A DNA stretch of 64,000 nucleotides from an uncultured Roseovarius sp. (GTDB taxonomy: Bacteria; Pseudomonadota; Alphaproteobacteria; Rhodobacterales; Rhodobacteraceae): assembly GCA_947497295.1 (NCBI GenBank), contig CANMFU010000001.1, positions 682,001 to 746,000 of the forward strand, written 5' to 3'. Below are positions 1 through 7,838 of this stretch, piece by piece (positions within the stretch are counted from its first letter, which is position 1; each line of letters begins with the position of its first letter). The notes beneath the pieces were generated by a model. The model made no database searches. It saw only the letters and a program-made list of their open reading frames with translations, and was not told where the DNA came from. Made by a program: the position numbers and the translations under genes.

Positions 1-371
1 TCCCGGCCTTCGTGGCCTGTCTGCATGGGCTGACGCAGACCCCCGGTCAGGTGCGCGATGTCTTTGCCAGCTATGGGGCAGGGCGCTTGCGGCTGCTTGT
101 TTCGGCGCAGATCCCCGCGATGCTTCCGGCGTTCTTCGCCTCGGCGCGCATGGCAGTGCCTGCCGCCCTTCTGGCGGTGACGACAACCGAATGGCTTGCA
201 ACCGGGCGGGGCATCGGCACGTTGATGGCGCTGACGGCCAGCACGTCCGACTACAACATGCTGTGGAGTGCCGTTGTCGTCGTGGCCCTCGTTGCGGTAA
301 CGGCCTATCTATTGGTCGAGGCGGCCGAACGGTGGGTTCTGAGCCGCTATGCAGCAGAGCAGGTGCGATGA
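1..371 (+). CDS. ABC transporter permease, C-terminal part (5' end outside window)
   Basis: The frame is open from base 3 to the TGA at 369-371, so only about the last 122 residues are present. The stretch 'FASYGAGRLRLLVSAQIPAMLPAFFASARMAVPAALLAV' region has the spacing of the cytoplasmic EAA loop of SsuC/ThiX-type permeases, which contacts the ATPase. It is followed by a hydrophobic helix near the C-terminus ('SAVVVVALVAVTAYLLV'). Importers of this kind move sulfonates, thiamine precursors, riboflavin or nitrate; the substrate cannot be told from this fragment. The stop overlaps the ATG of the next gene by 4 nt, suggesting coupled translation. Confidence 0.8.
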   Translation, partial: PAFVACLHGLTQTPGQVRDVFASYGAGRLRLLVSAQIPAMLPAFFASARMAVPAALLAVTTTEWLATGRGIGTLMALTASTSDYNMLWSAVVVVALVAVTAYLLVEAAERWVLSRYAAEQVR

Positions 372-1405
372 AGGCCGTTTTTGCAATTCCGGGCGATATG
401 CACCGCAAGACCGGCGGCTTCATCTACGAGGCCGAGCTCTGGGCCGCGTTGAACCGCATCGGCTGCGAGACGATGCATCTGGAACTGCCCGACAGCTTCC
501 CCGACCCGGCGCCACAGGACATGGCTGAAACACTGGCCGCCCTTGGCGCGGTGCCTGCCGGTGCGGCGATCATCCTCGATGGTTTCGTGTCCGCCACCAT
601 TGATCCGCGCGGGTTGTCGCAATTGGCCGCCCCGGTGATTGCCATAACGCACCATCCGCTGGGCCATGAGACGGGCCTGCACCCAGACCGGGCCGCGATG
701 CTGATAGCCAAGGAACGGGCCGCGCTTGCAAAGGTGGCGCATGTGGTGGTGCCCAGCCCGCATACAGCTGCTACCTTGCAATCGCATTTCGGTGTGCAGC
801 GGCATCGGATTTCAGTCGCCCCGCCGGGGTTTGTGAAACCCTGCGGTTTTTCCCCGGCGCCCGAGACGCCGCCGCTGGTCCTGTCGATCGGCCTGCTGGC
901 CCCGCGCAAGGGCCACGACGTGCTGCTTGAGGCGCTGGCGTCCGTGGACGATCTGCCATGGCGCGCAGAAATCATCGGCCGGCAGCACGACGCTGCGACT
1001 GCGAAGGCGCTGCACGCGCAATGCGCGGCGCTGGGCCTTGGCGCGAGGGTCGCCTTTGTGGGAGAGGTCGACGGCGCTGTGCTTGAGGCGCGGCTGGCGG
1101 CTGCGTCGGTCTTTGCGCTCGCCACCCATTACGAGGGGTATGGCATGGTTTTCGGCGAGGCGATGCTGCGCGGCCTGCCGATCGTGTCCTGCGCCGCAGG
1201 TGCAGTGCCCGACACGGTAGGCGATGCCGGTATTCTTGTGCCGCCGGGCAACGCGGCCGCATTCGGGATGGCCTTGCGGCGCATGCTGGCAGAGCCAGAG
1301 ACCCGTGCCGCCTATGCGCAAGCCTCTGCGAGGCGGGGGGCGGCTTTGCCGACATGGGACGACACTGCGCGGATTGTGGCGGGCGTGGTCGACGCGCTGG
1401 CGTGA
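368..1405 (+). CDS. Glycosyltransferase family 4
   Basis: 345 residues. The ATG at 368 overlaps the preceding stop (ATGA); the longer ORF-track start at 191 would lie inside the upstream gene and is rejected. The C-terminal half is a GT-B donor domain: 'LLAPRKGHDVLLEAL' (about residues 177-191), and 'THYEGYGMVFGEAMLRGLP' with the E-x7-E-type signature of GT4 retaining transferases that bind the nucleotide-sugar. 'GNAAAFGMALRRML' near the end is the usual late helix. Expected role is transfer of a sugar to a lipid, glycan or small molecule in the cytoplasm. The acceptor is unknown. Its link to an ABC permease may reflect a shared small-molecule pathway, but that is only inferred from coupling. 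Confidence 0.85.
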   Translation: MKAVFAIPGDMHRKTGGFIYEAELWAALNRIGCETMHLELPDSFPDPAPQDMAETLAALGAVPAGAAIILDGFVSATIDPRGLSQLAAPVIAITHHPLGHETGLHPDRAAMLIAKERAALAKVAHVVVPSPHTAATLQSHFGVQRHRISVAPPGFVKPCGFSPAPETPPLVLSIGLLAPRKGHDVLLEALASVDDLPWRAEIIGRQHDAATAKALHAQCAALGLGARVAFVGEVDGAVLEARLAAASVFALATHYEGYGMVFGEAMLRGLPIVSCAAGAVPDTVGDAGILVPPGNAAAFGMALRRMLAEPETRAAYAQASARRGAALPTWDDTARIVAGVVDALA

Positions 1406-1904
1406 GGGGGATACCGTTCAGACCAGCAATGACCCTCTCGATCCAACGGCACGCGCCAAGTGCTCTGGGCGATCCCACTTGGCGACAAGACAGTTCCCAG
1501 CGTTGCCGCAGAAGGCGAAAAATTCTGCGGCAGTTTGAAAAAAACACGACAGCGTGCGCTCAGGAACCGAAGCAGACGCCGTCCTTCGCAGCATGAACAG
1601 CCCCAAGAATTTCGCGATCTCGCATCTGGCGGCATTGCCCAAACCCGCAACGCCAATAGTGCTTTCAGGTCGGCGGCGCCTGCAATGTACTGGTGCGAAT
1701 GCACCAAGATCCGTGGCGATCTTAGCAATTTGTCGGACATCAGCACTCCGGCGGTCGAATACGGTGATTTCTCGCCACAGCAGGAGGTCGGCCAAATGTT
1801 CACGATGATCCGTGCAGTCGAATATGCGCCGCCCTGAAAGGACCAGATTTGAGCGAAATGAGGTACCCGGCCAAAAGGCCGAACAGCGCGGGGATCGTCG
1901 CCAT
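1406..1904. other. No recognisable gene (decayed intergenic DNA)
   Basis: All six frames contain short ORFs only, none with a recognised motif, a convincing Shine-Dalgarno sequence or consistent codon use. The minus-strand ORFs 1312-1803 and 1418-1930 overlap each other and the glycosyltransferase end and look like shadows or remnants. The block merges into the broken HlyD-like gene that follows, so it is probably also gene debris. Confidence 0.5.
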
Positions 1905-2460
1905 CGGCTGGTCCTTCTTCTGATCCTCATAGCGGCGCTCTATGCGGTAATGGACCGCCACTGTGCGAGGCATCGCGCCGACTTGTGTCGTACATATCGC
2001 GCCGCGCGTCTCGGGTACCGTGACGCAGGTCCACGGTGCGGACGACGCCATTTTCGAGGCGCGCGATCGCTGTTTTCCATCGACCCGCATCCTTTCCAGT
2101 TGGCCTTGCAGCAGGCCAGGGCGAACCGTGCCAGCGCGCTGCAGTATGTCGGCGCATCCAGTGCGTCGATCGTCGCGGCGCAGCCGTAGGTTACGCAGGC
2201 CCGGACCGCGCTGGACCCCCCCCGGACCGAGGCCGAGCGCACCTTCAAGCTGGAGGAGCGCGCTTTCGTTCCGCCGCGATCCCGCTGATGGACCCTGCGA
2301 TGCCGATGATCATGGCGGCGCTGCCTGTTGTCCTGATCGCCGACCAGCGCAAGGCGTTTGCGCCGGCCAAGATTATCGCCGCGCCCGTCGTAGTCTGCCT
2401 TCCGGCGACGCTGATGGCGTGGTGCGTCAACGTGTTTCAGCCCTGCCGCTGGTCCATGCG
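1905..2460 (+). pseudogene. HlyD/EmrA-type membrane-fusion protein remnant, frameshifted
   Basis: Pieces of one protein appear in successive frames. An N-terminal membrane anchor ('LVLLLILIAALYAVMDRH') begins near 1905. The lipoyl-like segment 'VVHIAPRVSGTVTQVHGADD' is in another frame at about 1987-2050. The frame then returns for 'LFSIDPHPFQLALQQARAN', about 2073-2186. This order (anchor, VxIxPxVSGxV, GDxLFxIDPxPF, coiled coil) is that of HlyD/EmrA periplasmic adaptor subunits of efflux pumps. After 2280 a hydrophobic piece 'MPMIMAALPVVLIADQRKAF' could be a scrap of its inner-membrane partner (FUSC/DUF2955-like), much less certain. At least two frameshifts mean no functional protein is expected. 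Confidence 0.6.
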
Positions 2461-2830
2461 CTGGTGCCGACCCGCACGCGACAGGTGTATATCGCCGCCA
2501 CCGCCGAAAACCTTCGCAAACTGGCCAGGATATTTCCTGCACCGCAGACATCCTTGAAAGCCCGGCAACGACGGGTGGCCGCAGCACGGTGCTTGTTCAC
2601 GAAATCCGCAGAGAAACGTCCCTTGCCCGGTCGCCAAGCGTACCTACCGAGTGTCCAGTCCGGGACCTTCGCGACCATTCTCAGACAGCTGCGTTGCCTT
2701 TGGCCCGGCAAGGTGGGTGGATTTGCAAAATTGCAATTCGAAACACCCATGAGAGCGCAAGCGTACTCTGACATGGCAAAGAACGTGACAAGGCTTACGC
2801 GAGCCGCATCTGCCAGATCATGGACGGTGG
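2461..2830. other. No recognisable gene
   Basis: Short competing ORFs on both strands (2427-2774 minus, 2589-2771 plus) carry no motif I recognise. The plus strand may continue the debris of the upstream pseudogene. The stretch ends at the stop of the minus-strand gene at 2831. Confidence 0.45.
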
Positions 2831-3772
2831 CTACCTCCTGCGTTTATCAAAATAAGGAAGCAGCAAAGGCGCAATCAGTGAAAAAAGTAGCGACAACGCG
2901 ATCAGACCAGAGCTTGCAGCAGCCCGCTGAAACCAGCTGGAGCGCACCAAAAGCGGTTCGCTGCGGCCCAGATAGGCGATCTCAAGAAAGCTGTCGGCAT
3001 CGACCCCCAGCACCACGACGTTCATTCCGATCTCGTCATCGTCATCCATGGTGATTGAGCCGAACACCTGATTGGGATGCGGCCCCGGCTGGTTCGCGGT
3101 TTCGGCATCGCCGCAGTCTGAGAACCAGCCGGGCTGGCATAGGATACGGATCTGATCGCCGCGCCTGATCTTGCCCTCGCGCGTGATATCGGGCGACCAT
3201 GGCGGCACGAGGCGGGCCAGAAGGCCTTTTTCATAGATCGCATAGGTACCTTCCAGTACATAGCCCGTGGCCCCGGCACCGATTTCCTGACCCAGGGTCA
3301 TATGTCCAACAAAGGCCAGCGCGCCGTTACGTCTGGCATCTTCATGGGACAGCAAAAAATAGGTATCGGCGGGAAAACCTTTGCCTTCGGTCAACGCGGT
3401 AATGCGCAACGCGTCCGGGCTCCAGTCGACCAAAAGGTGTTGGCCACGCAACCATTCGTAATCCGAACGGCCTGGGTCATGCTCGACCGCCATCTCACCG
3501 CAGGTGTCATCTTTGGCGTTGCGATCGAGCGAGGGCACGCACACCACAGCACCGTCCAAGTTCCATTCCAGCGGTTCACTCATGACCTGGACCTGTGCTG
3601 ACAAGGTGCGTGCCTGTAACTGGATGGTGCGGGTCGGGGTGGTCAGGATCAGGACGGTCAGCACCACCATAATGCTCAGCATCAGATGCGCTGCAAGATT
3701 GCCACCGGCCATGCGACGGACGATGCGCCGGATTGGGCCAAGCGGCGGCCGGGGGGCGGTATCTTCGGTCAT
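2831..3772 (-). CDS. Unrecognised bitopic membrane protein with large periplasmic domain
   Basis: 313 residues from ATG 3772, chosen because it forms an ATGA overlap with the stop of the upstream gene (3769-3771); the longer ORF start at 3877 would run into that gene. An Arg-rich N-terminus ('IRRIVRRMAGG') precedes a helix at about 24-45, and a second helix lies near the C-terminus ('SGLIALSLLFSLIAPLLLPYF') before 'DKRRR'. By the positive-inside rule both ends are cytoplasmic and about 230 residues face the periplasm. That domain has four spaced cysteines (CVPS, CGEM, CQPG, CGDA) that could form disulfides. No family recognised. It is translationally coupled to an exported protein and near a secreted protease, suggesting a shared envelope function, by context only. 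Confidence 0.75.
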   Translation of the reverse strand: MTEDTAPRPPLGPIRRIVRRMAGGNLAAHLMLSIMVVLTVLILTTPTRTIQLQARTLSAQVQVMSEPLEWNLDGAVVCVPSLDRNAKDDTCGEMAVEHDPGRSDYEWLRGQHLLVDWSPDALRITALTEGKGFPADTYFLLSHEDARRNGALAFVGHMTLGQEIGAGATGYVLEGTYAIYEKGLLARLVPPWSPDITREGKIRRGDQIRILCQPGWFSDCGDAETANQPGPHPNQVFGSITMDDDDEIGMNVVVLGVDADSFLEIAYLGRSEPLLVRSSWFQRAAASSGLIALSLLFSLIAPLLLPYFDKRRR

Positions 3773-4482
3773 CTGACCTCGATTATAATCGTTTCGATGC
3801 GGCCCTTGCGGCGGTTCTTGACCGGCTGAAGCTCCACTTTGAACCGACTTACATTCGCAGGCAGGGTCAGCTCGCACCGTTTGTCAAAGGCTACAGAGAT
3901 TTCGGCGCGGATAGGTTCACATTCCACACCCGGCCCTACTGGAGGATAAGCGACAAGGCGGTCGGCATCGAAGCTGTTGACAAATATCGCAAAATTTCCA
4001 TCCGGTGCGGCGTCGCGCCAGCGCGCCAGCACATTCAGATTATCGGAGCCTTCGGAGCCACACTCGTCCCGGGTGATCCGAATGCCAAGCGCCTCGGGGT
4101 GAAGCTGTATGATCCGATCAGTATGCAGTGATTTGTCAATATGCGGCACAGCCACGGGTTCTGACAAGTCGTCGGGAACGATATAGGTGTTTTCGCTGTC
4201 ATAAAGCCCATCCGACGAGTTTGTCCTCACACAGATGGTCGCTTGTTCTCCATCCTGCCTTTTCCAGCTTTGCGGGATCATTGCAAACAGGTCGGCGGCT
4301 GCCGTACCACCCAGAAATTGCAGTCCGACGACGCGCGCGCCACCAGTATTGGCTTCTGTTCGCAGCGACTCCTTGAAGGGTTCTGACTTTAACTTTGCCT
4401 CCTCGGCGATGGACACCGCAGGCAAAGTGGTCAAAAATAAGCTGCAAACTGCCGTGAAGGTGCCGAGCATGCGAGATTTCAT
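3769..4482 (-). CDS. Unrecognised exported protein
   Basis: About 237 residues from the ATG at 4482 (MKSRMLGTF...). This start gives a good signal peptide: basic n-region, hydrophobic core 'AVCSLFLTTLPAVSIAEE', likely cleavage after SIA. ATG 4494 (MNDRMKSRM) is equally possible; starts up to 4725 in the ORF track would run far into the divergent gene. The mature part has four cysteines (ICVRTN, DECGSEG, VECEPI, RCELTL) and no recognised domain. Its 5' end overlaps that of the divergent protease gene by about 14 nt, and its stop overlaps the next gene by 4 nt. It probably acts in the periplasm with its membrane-anchored partner. Confidence 0.7.
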   Translation of the reverse strand: MKSRMLGTFTAVCSLFLTTLPAVSIAEEAKLKSEPFKESLRTEANTGGARVVGLQFLGGTAAADLFAMIPQSWKRQDGEQATICVRTNSSDGLYDSENTYIVPDDLSEPVAVPHIDKSLHTDRIIQLHPEALGIRITRDECGSEGSDNLNVLARWRDAAPDGNFAIFVNSFDADRLVAYPPVGPGVECEPIRAEISVAFDKRCELTLPANVSRFKVELQPVKNRRKGRIETIIIEVR

Positions 4483-5521
4483 TCTGTCGTTCATCACGTC
4501 AATCACCATCGCTTCGACCGTAGGCGCGCAATCCATCCGTATCGAGGCGCGGCAGAATGGCCAGGGCTTTATGTTCAAGAACACTGGCATTTGTTGGGTG
4601 CTGATGCCAAGACATTTACTGGACGGCGACCGAAATGCGTTCGAAGCCGAGACATCACCTGCGCCATCGGTCTTTGGCAACGGATCGGCGTTCACGGACT
4701 TCTGGGACGGCATGGATTTCGCCATCGGCAGCCTGCGTCAGGTGGCGGGCGACACTGCTTGCACCGCCTCTTTGGGTGACGTCAGCCAGACACGCGTGGT
4801 GGCTGGCCGGGTCCAGCGAGGCTTCCTGCGTTATGTCGAGGTTGGCGGCAATATAGCCGACTATCCCATGGCGATAGTCGATACCGGAGATCACAAGACT
4901 TTTGATGCCGAATTTACCCGCGCGGGGGACGCGGCGTTTCAGGGCATGTCGGGTGGGTTTTTCTTTGCGCAGGGCCAGCCGGTGGGCATGGTTACCAAAA
5001 GCCCCGATGGCGCACGCCGGATGACATTTATCCGAATTGAGGAGATTGCATTTGCCACTCGGCAGTGGCTGGCAGGGCGGGCGCGCAATGTGGTGCTTGT
5101 ACCGAAAACTCAGGCGGCTGATCTGGGGCAACTGCCTTTGCGCTTGTTGAGCTATGACACGCCATCCGTATCGCCCGAGACGTCCGCCGAGGGGCTGGCA
5201 AATACTACGGGTGCGTATCATTTCGACTTCACCAGGCCGACGACTCTGACCTTTGGTGTCGGCGACGGCGGGGCGGTGGGTGTCAGCCGGGTGCGCGTCA
5301 TTTCCGAGGGTGAGGGCGCCAAGCCGCTAGGTATCCGAGTGCTCATCGACGCCTCGGCGGCGGGCGGCAATCCGCAGCGTTTCGCGCGGGGCGAGATGAC
5401 ACCCGATGGCGAATTTGACACCGCGCGCCGCGCCGAACGATTTGCACGCCGTGTGATCATCGCTGTCGACAGTGTGCAGGGCAGCGGACCTGTCCGCATC
5501 GACCGGGTCGAGGTTTACTGA
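4469..5521 (+). CDS. Predicted secreted trypsin-like serine protease
   Basis: 350 residues. ATG 4469 has GAAGG eight bases upstream and opens a signal peptide (MRDFILSFITSITIASTVGAQ). The mature N-terminal half has the pattern of a diverged chymotrypsin fold. 'GQGFMFK' resembles the GTGF strand, His49 in 'LMPRHLLDG' replaces the TAAHC motif, Asp83 sits in 'MDFAIGSL', and Ser161 sits in 'FQGMSGGFFF' followed by 'GQPVGMVTK'. So a His/Asp/Ser triad is plausible. Residues after about 220 form a separate domain, perhaps a beta-sandwich ('YHFDFTRPTTLTFGVG...RIDRVEVY'). The ORF track begins at 4235, but that part lies antisense to the neighbour and lacks a signal. It overlaps a convergent gene by 7 nt at the 3' end. 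Targets unknown. Confidence 0.7.
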   Translation: MRDFILSFITSITIASTVGAQSIRIEARQNGQGFMFKNTGICWVLMPRHLLDGDRNAFEAETSPAPSVFGNGSAFTDFWDGMDFAIGSLRQVAGDTACTASLGDVSQTRVVAGRVQRGFLRYVEVGGNIADYPMAIVDTGDHKTFDAEFTRAGDAAFQGMSGGFFFAQGQPVGMVTKSPDGARRMTFIRIEEIAFATRQWLAGRARNVVLVPKTQAADLGQLPLRLLSYDTPSVSPETSAEGLANTTGAYHFDFTRPTTLTFGVGDGGAVGVSRVRVISEGEGAKPLGIRVLIDASAAGGNPQRFARGEMTPDGEFDTARRAERFARRVIIAVDSVQGSGPVRIDRVEVY

Positions 5522-6141
5522 AGCTGGCCCAGCAGCGGAATTTTCAGGCTGACCGGGCCGGTAAAGCGATTTGCATCGAAGCGATGACTGATCGAGCCGA
5601 TCAACTCGCCTTCGTCGTTCAGTCGCGCGGTGCCCCAAGCCGAGCCGACATAGAAACTGAATTCAGTTCCCCCCAAACGGCTGTGGCATCCGCGTAAAGT
5701 GGTCGAGCCGAAACAGTTTTCGTCGTCCAGGTAAGGTCCTACCACGATGGGAAAGCTGCCTGTCTTGGCCGATGACAGCGATCCGTTCGCGTCAATCCAC
5801 TGCTCGAATCCTACATTGACCTCGCCTTCGGTGTCAGCAGTGGCAAATGCCATCAGGGTCGGTTGCGTGTTCATGAACGCGTCCAACGCAACACCGCGCG
5901 CCACGCCGCTCGTGCTTGTCAGCCCGGCTCGCAATGCCATGCGTTCCATCGTGGCGTCACCCGATTTCAGCATCAACCGCATCGCAGTCAACGCCTTTTC
6001 CTCGTTAGGGCCGCCCAGCACTTCCATCAGCTGCTCCAGCTCGGATGTAGGAGCTTCAATTGCGGACAGGATATCGGCGGCGGTCGATTGTGCCACAGCC
6101 GGCAGTGGCATCAGGGCAGCAAAGGCCAGCGCGCGGATCAT
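5515..6141 (-). CDS. Unrecognised exported protein, paralogue of the upstream gene
   Basis: 208 residues from ATG 6141, which overlaps the stop of the upstream gene (ATGA); the track start at 6249 is inside that gene. A signal peptide is clear (MIRALAFAALMPLPAVAQ). Residues about 20-90 match the upstream protein closely: 'TAMRLMLKSGDATMERMALR' here and 'VAMRLMIGLEDPQVRRMALQ' there, then a shared 'GLTSTS'. The pattern resembles short alpha-helical HEAT-like repeats, though I do not recognise a family. The C-terminal part contains 'CFGSTTLRGC', a possible disulfide pair. The two genes arose by tandem duplication. Function unknown, presumably periplasmic. Confidence 0.75.
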   Translation of the reverse strand: MIRALAFAALMPLPAVAQSTAADILSAIEAPTSELEQLMEVLGGPNEEKALTAMRLMLKSGDATMERMALRAGLTSTSGVARGVALDAFMNTQPTLMAFATADTEGEVNVGFEQWIDANGSLSSAKTGSFPIVVGPYLDDENCFGSTTLRGCHSRLGGTEFSFYVGSAWGTARLNDEGELIGSISHRFDANRFTGPVSLKIPLLGQLQ

Positions 6142-6749
6142 GGCCGTACCGGGATCGAGATCGGCACCGATGGCGTCAGCCGGTCTACCTGCACCATGCC
6201 GGTCAACGTGCCTTCGGCATTCAGCGTCAGCGGAGTCCAGCGGCTCCACAGACCGATTCCGACGCTGGTCTCACTGAGGGTAATCAGGCAGTAACTGGCA
6301 TTGGACTGAAAGTCATAGCACCCGTTGGCGTCGTCGAATGGACCCACCTTGTAGGACAGAAATGCGGTTCCATCGCCGTTCACCGTGCCGCTGCGCTGAT
6401 TGATATAGCTGGTCAGGCTCTTGCGATCCAGTGACGAGCCGTCGATGAAAATATCCAGCACCGGACCGCTATCGAAATAGGCCTTGAGCGCCGCACGCCG
6501 CACGGGAGGGCTGGTGCTGGTCAGACCATGTTGCAGGGCCATTCGCCTGACTTGAGGGTCTTCAAGACCGATCATGAGTCGCATGGCGACAAGCGACCGT
6601 TCGGGATCGGGATCGTTCAGCAAGGCGGCATATTCATCGACCGCGTCCATTTTCTGGTCGACGAGTGCGGCGATGTCTGCTGCGGAGGTTTGGGCCGATG
6701 CAGATCCGCAAAAGGCTGCCAGAACTGTCGCTGCTAATAAAAGCCTCAT
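6138..6749 (-). CDS. Unrecognised exported protein, first of a tandem paralogous pair
   Basis: 203 residues from ATG 6749, which gives a compact signal peptide (MRLLLAATVLAAFCGSASAQ) with GGGA about nine bases upstream; the alternative ATG at 6779 adds ten residues and weakens the signal. After cleavage come a helical segment ('AADIAALVDQKMDAVDEYAALL') and the block shared with the downstream paralogue ('MALQHGLTSTS'), then a C-terminal region with 'GCYDFQSNASYC', again a close Cys pair. It is the promoter-proximal gene of this two-gene unit. No known domain identified. Confidence 0.75.
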   Translation of the reverse strand: MRLLLAATVLAAFCGSASAQTSAADIAALVDQKMDAVDEYAALLNDPDPERSLVAMRLMIGLEDPQVRRMALQHGLTSTSPPVRRAALKAYFDSGPVLDIFIDGSSLDRKSLTSYINQRSGTVNGDGTAFLSYKVGPFDDANGCYDFQSNASYCLITLSETSVGIGLWSRWTPLTLNAEGTLTGMVQVDRLTPSVPISIPVRP

Positions 6750-7138
6750 CCAAACATTCCCATAATACAGATTTACCAATTACCTTAACGCTGCGCCAAC
6801 AAGCGTCAAGTCACCGAGCGTCCAAAACATGTGGGAGGCCCGAGCGGCAGCAATGCGAAATCCGCGATGCAGAACTCATACTTTAAGTGTGATGTTCGGC
6901 AGGGGCCGTTCGCATTGACCAGGCGAACGGGTGCCCAGGATGCGTGCCGCGCCGCCGCAACTCGGCTTAACGCTCAAATTGGCCTTTTTCACTTGCAGTA
7001 AAACCTCTCGCTTTGATCTCCCGTACTGCGCGGCGACGATACGTATGCGCAATGCGCAGAAGAATGCACTCTCAAGGATTGAGCGAAGTGTCCCATCAAT
7101 TCGAATTCCGAGCCTGAGCACAGTTTTCTGTCCTGACG
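6750..7138. other. Intergenic stretch and transposase scar, no intact gene
   Basis: 6750-6875 is the upstream region of the paralogue pair. 6876-7138 is the open tail of the ORF 6876-7484, downstream of the IS256-like homology, with no motif I recognise; it is probably read-through into insertion-site DNA. Confidence 0.4.
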
Positions 7139-7430
7139 CGTTCTGTTGCGCCATGGGGAAGCGCTCTTTCAGCATGATGGCGAGCTGGCTCTTGGCTGCA
7201 TGCCATTCGCGCACCGAGCGCTTCCGCCCAATCGGGGCATCATTGAGAGCCAGATAAATCAAATTCGCCGCCGCGTAGTCGCTGGGGAAGCGGCCGCGGG
7301 TTCGAACCGCACGCCGGATTTTTGAGTTCAGCGCTGTGGTGGCGCTTGCCATGTAGATCACTCGACACACCGCAGGACGGTAGTCAAGGAACGAGACCGC
7401 CTCGTTCCAGGCGCGCCGCCCACTCGGCGT
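7139..7430 (-). pseudogene. IS256-family transposase, C-terminal fragment
   Basis: Reading the minus strand, 'AWNEAVSFLDYRPAVCRVIY' followed by 'ALNSKIRRAVRTRGRFPSD' and 'WHAAKSQLAIMLKERF' matches the conserved C-terminal end of IS256/mutator transposases (the NAIESLN..R..R.RG.FPSD block). The catalytic DDE core is absent, so the element is dead. It abuts an IS3-type orfA fragment in another frame, indicating one element inserted into or recombined with the other. Confidence 0.75.
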
Positions 7431-7620
7431 GATCGCCGGGCAAGGGGCGGCCAGTATCGACCTCGACCTTTTCGCCCCAATCATTCAGCGTTTGCGGCGC
7501 ACAGCCGATCTTCGACGCGATCGCAGGACCGCGGCTCTTATCCTCTCTCCGAGTGTCCAAAACCATGCGCACGGCTCGGTCGCGCATTTCCGGTGTATAC
7601 TTGTTCGTTGTTACGTTCAT
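7431..7620 (-). pseudogene. IS3-family OrfA fragment (HTH)
   Basis: The ORF starting at 7620 reads 'YTPEMRDRAVRMVLDTRRED', then 'IASKIGCAPQTLNDWGEKVE' and 'DTGRP', the characteristic helix-turn-helix N-terminus of IS3-family OrfA proteins. Normal OrfA runs for about 100 residues. Here the homology is cut after about 60 residues where IS256-like sequence takes over in another frame. No OrfB is present. Confidence 0.75.
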
Positions 7621-7838
7621 GGTGCCTTATCCCACTCGTGGGCTGGAGCCTCCGGCAAACTCGGAGCGGTTCGGGGATGACAGGTGTCCATCGCCAGCAA
7701 ATCCGCAATCCCTATTGTCAGATCGCTGCCTAGAACTGCGTGTTTATCAAAGGAATGCATTGACATGCAGGCCGAAGCCCGACCTTCTAACATTGTGAAA
7801 GCGGAGTTCCCACTACACTGCACGGCGGAGGCGATCGG

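Noticed and set aside
191-367. Upstream extension of the glycosyltransferase ORF
   Set aside because: It would overlap the ABC permease almost completely; the ATG at 368 with ATGA overlap is the natural start.
7295-7320. GGTTCGAACC sequence resembling a tRNA T-loop
   Set aside because: It lies within the IS256 transposase reading frame and no acceptor, D or anticodon stems can be formed around it.
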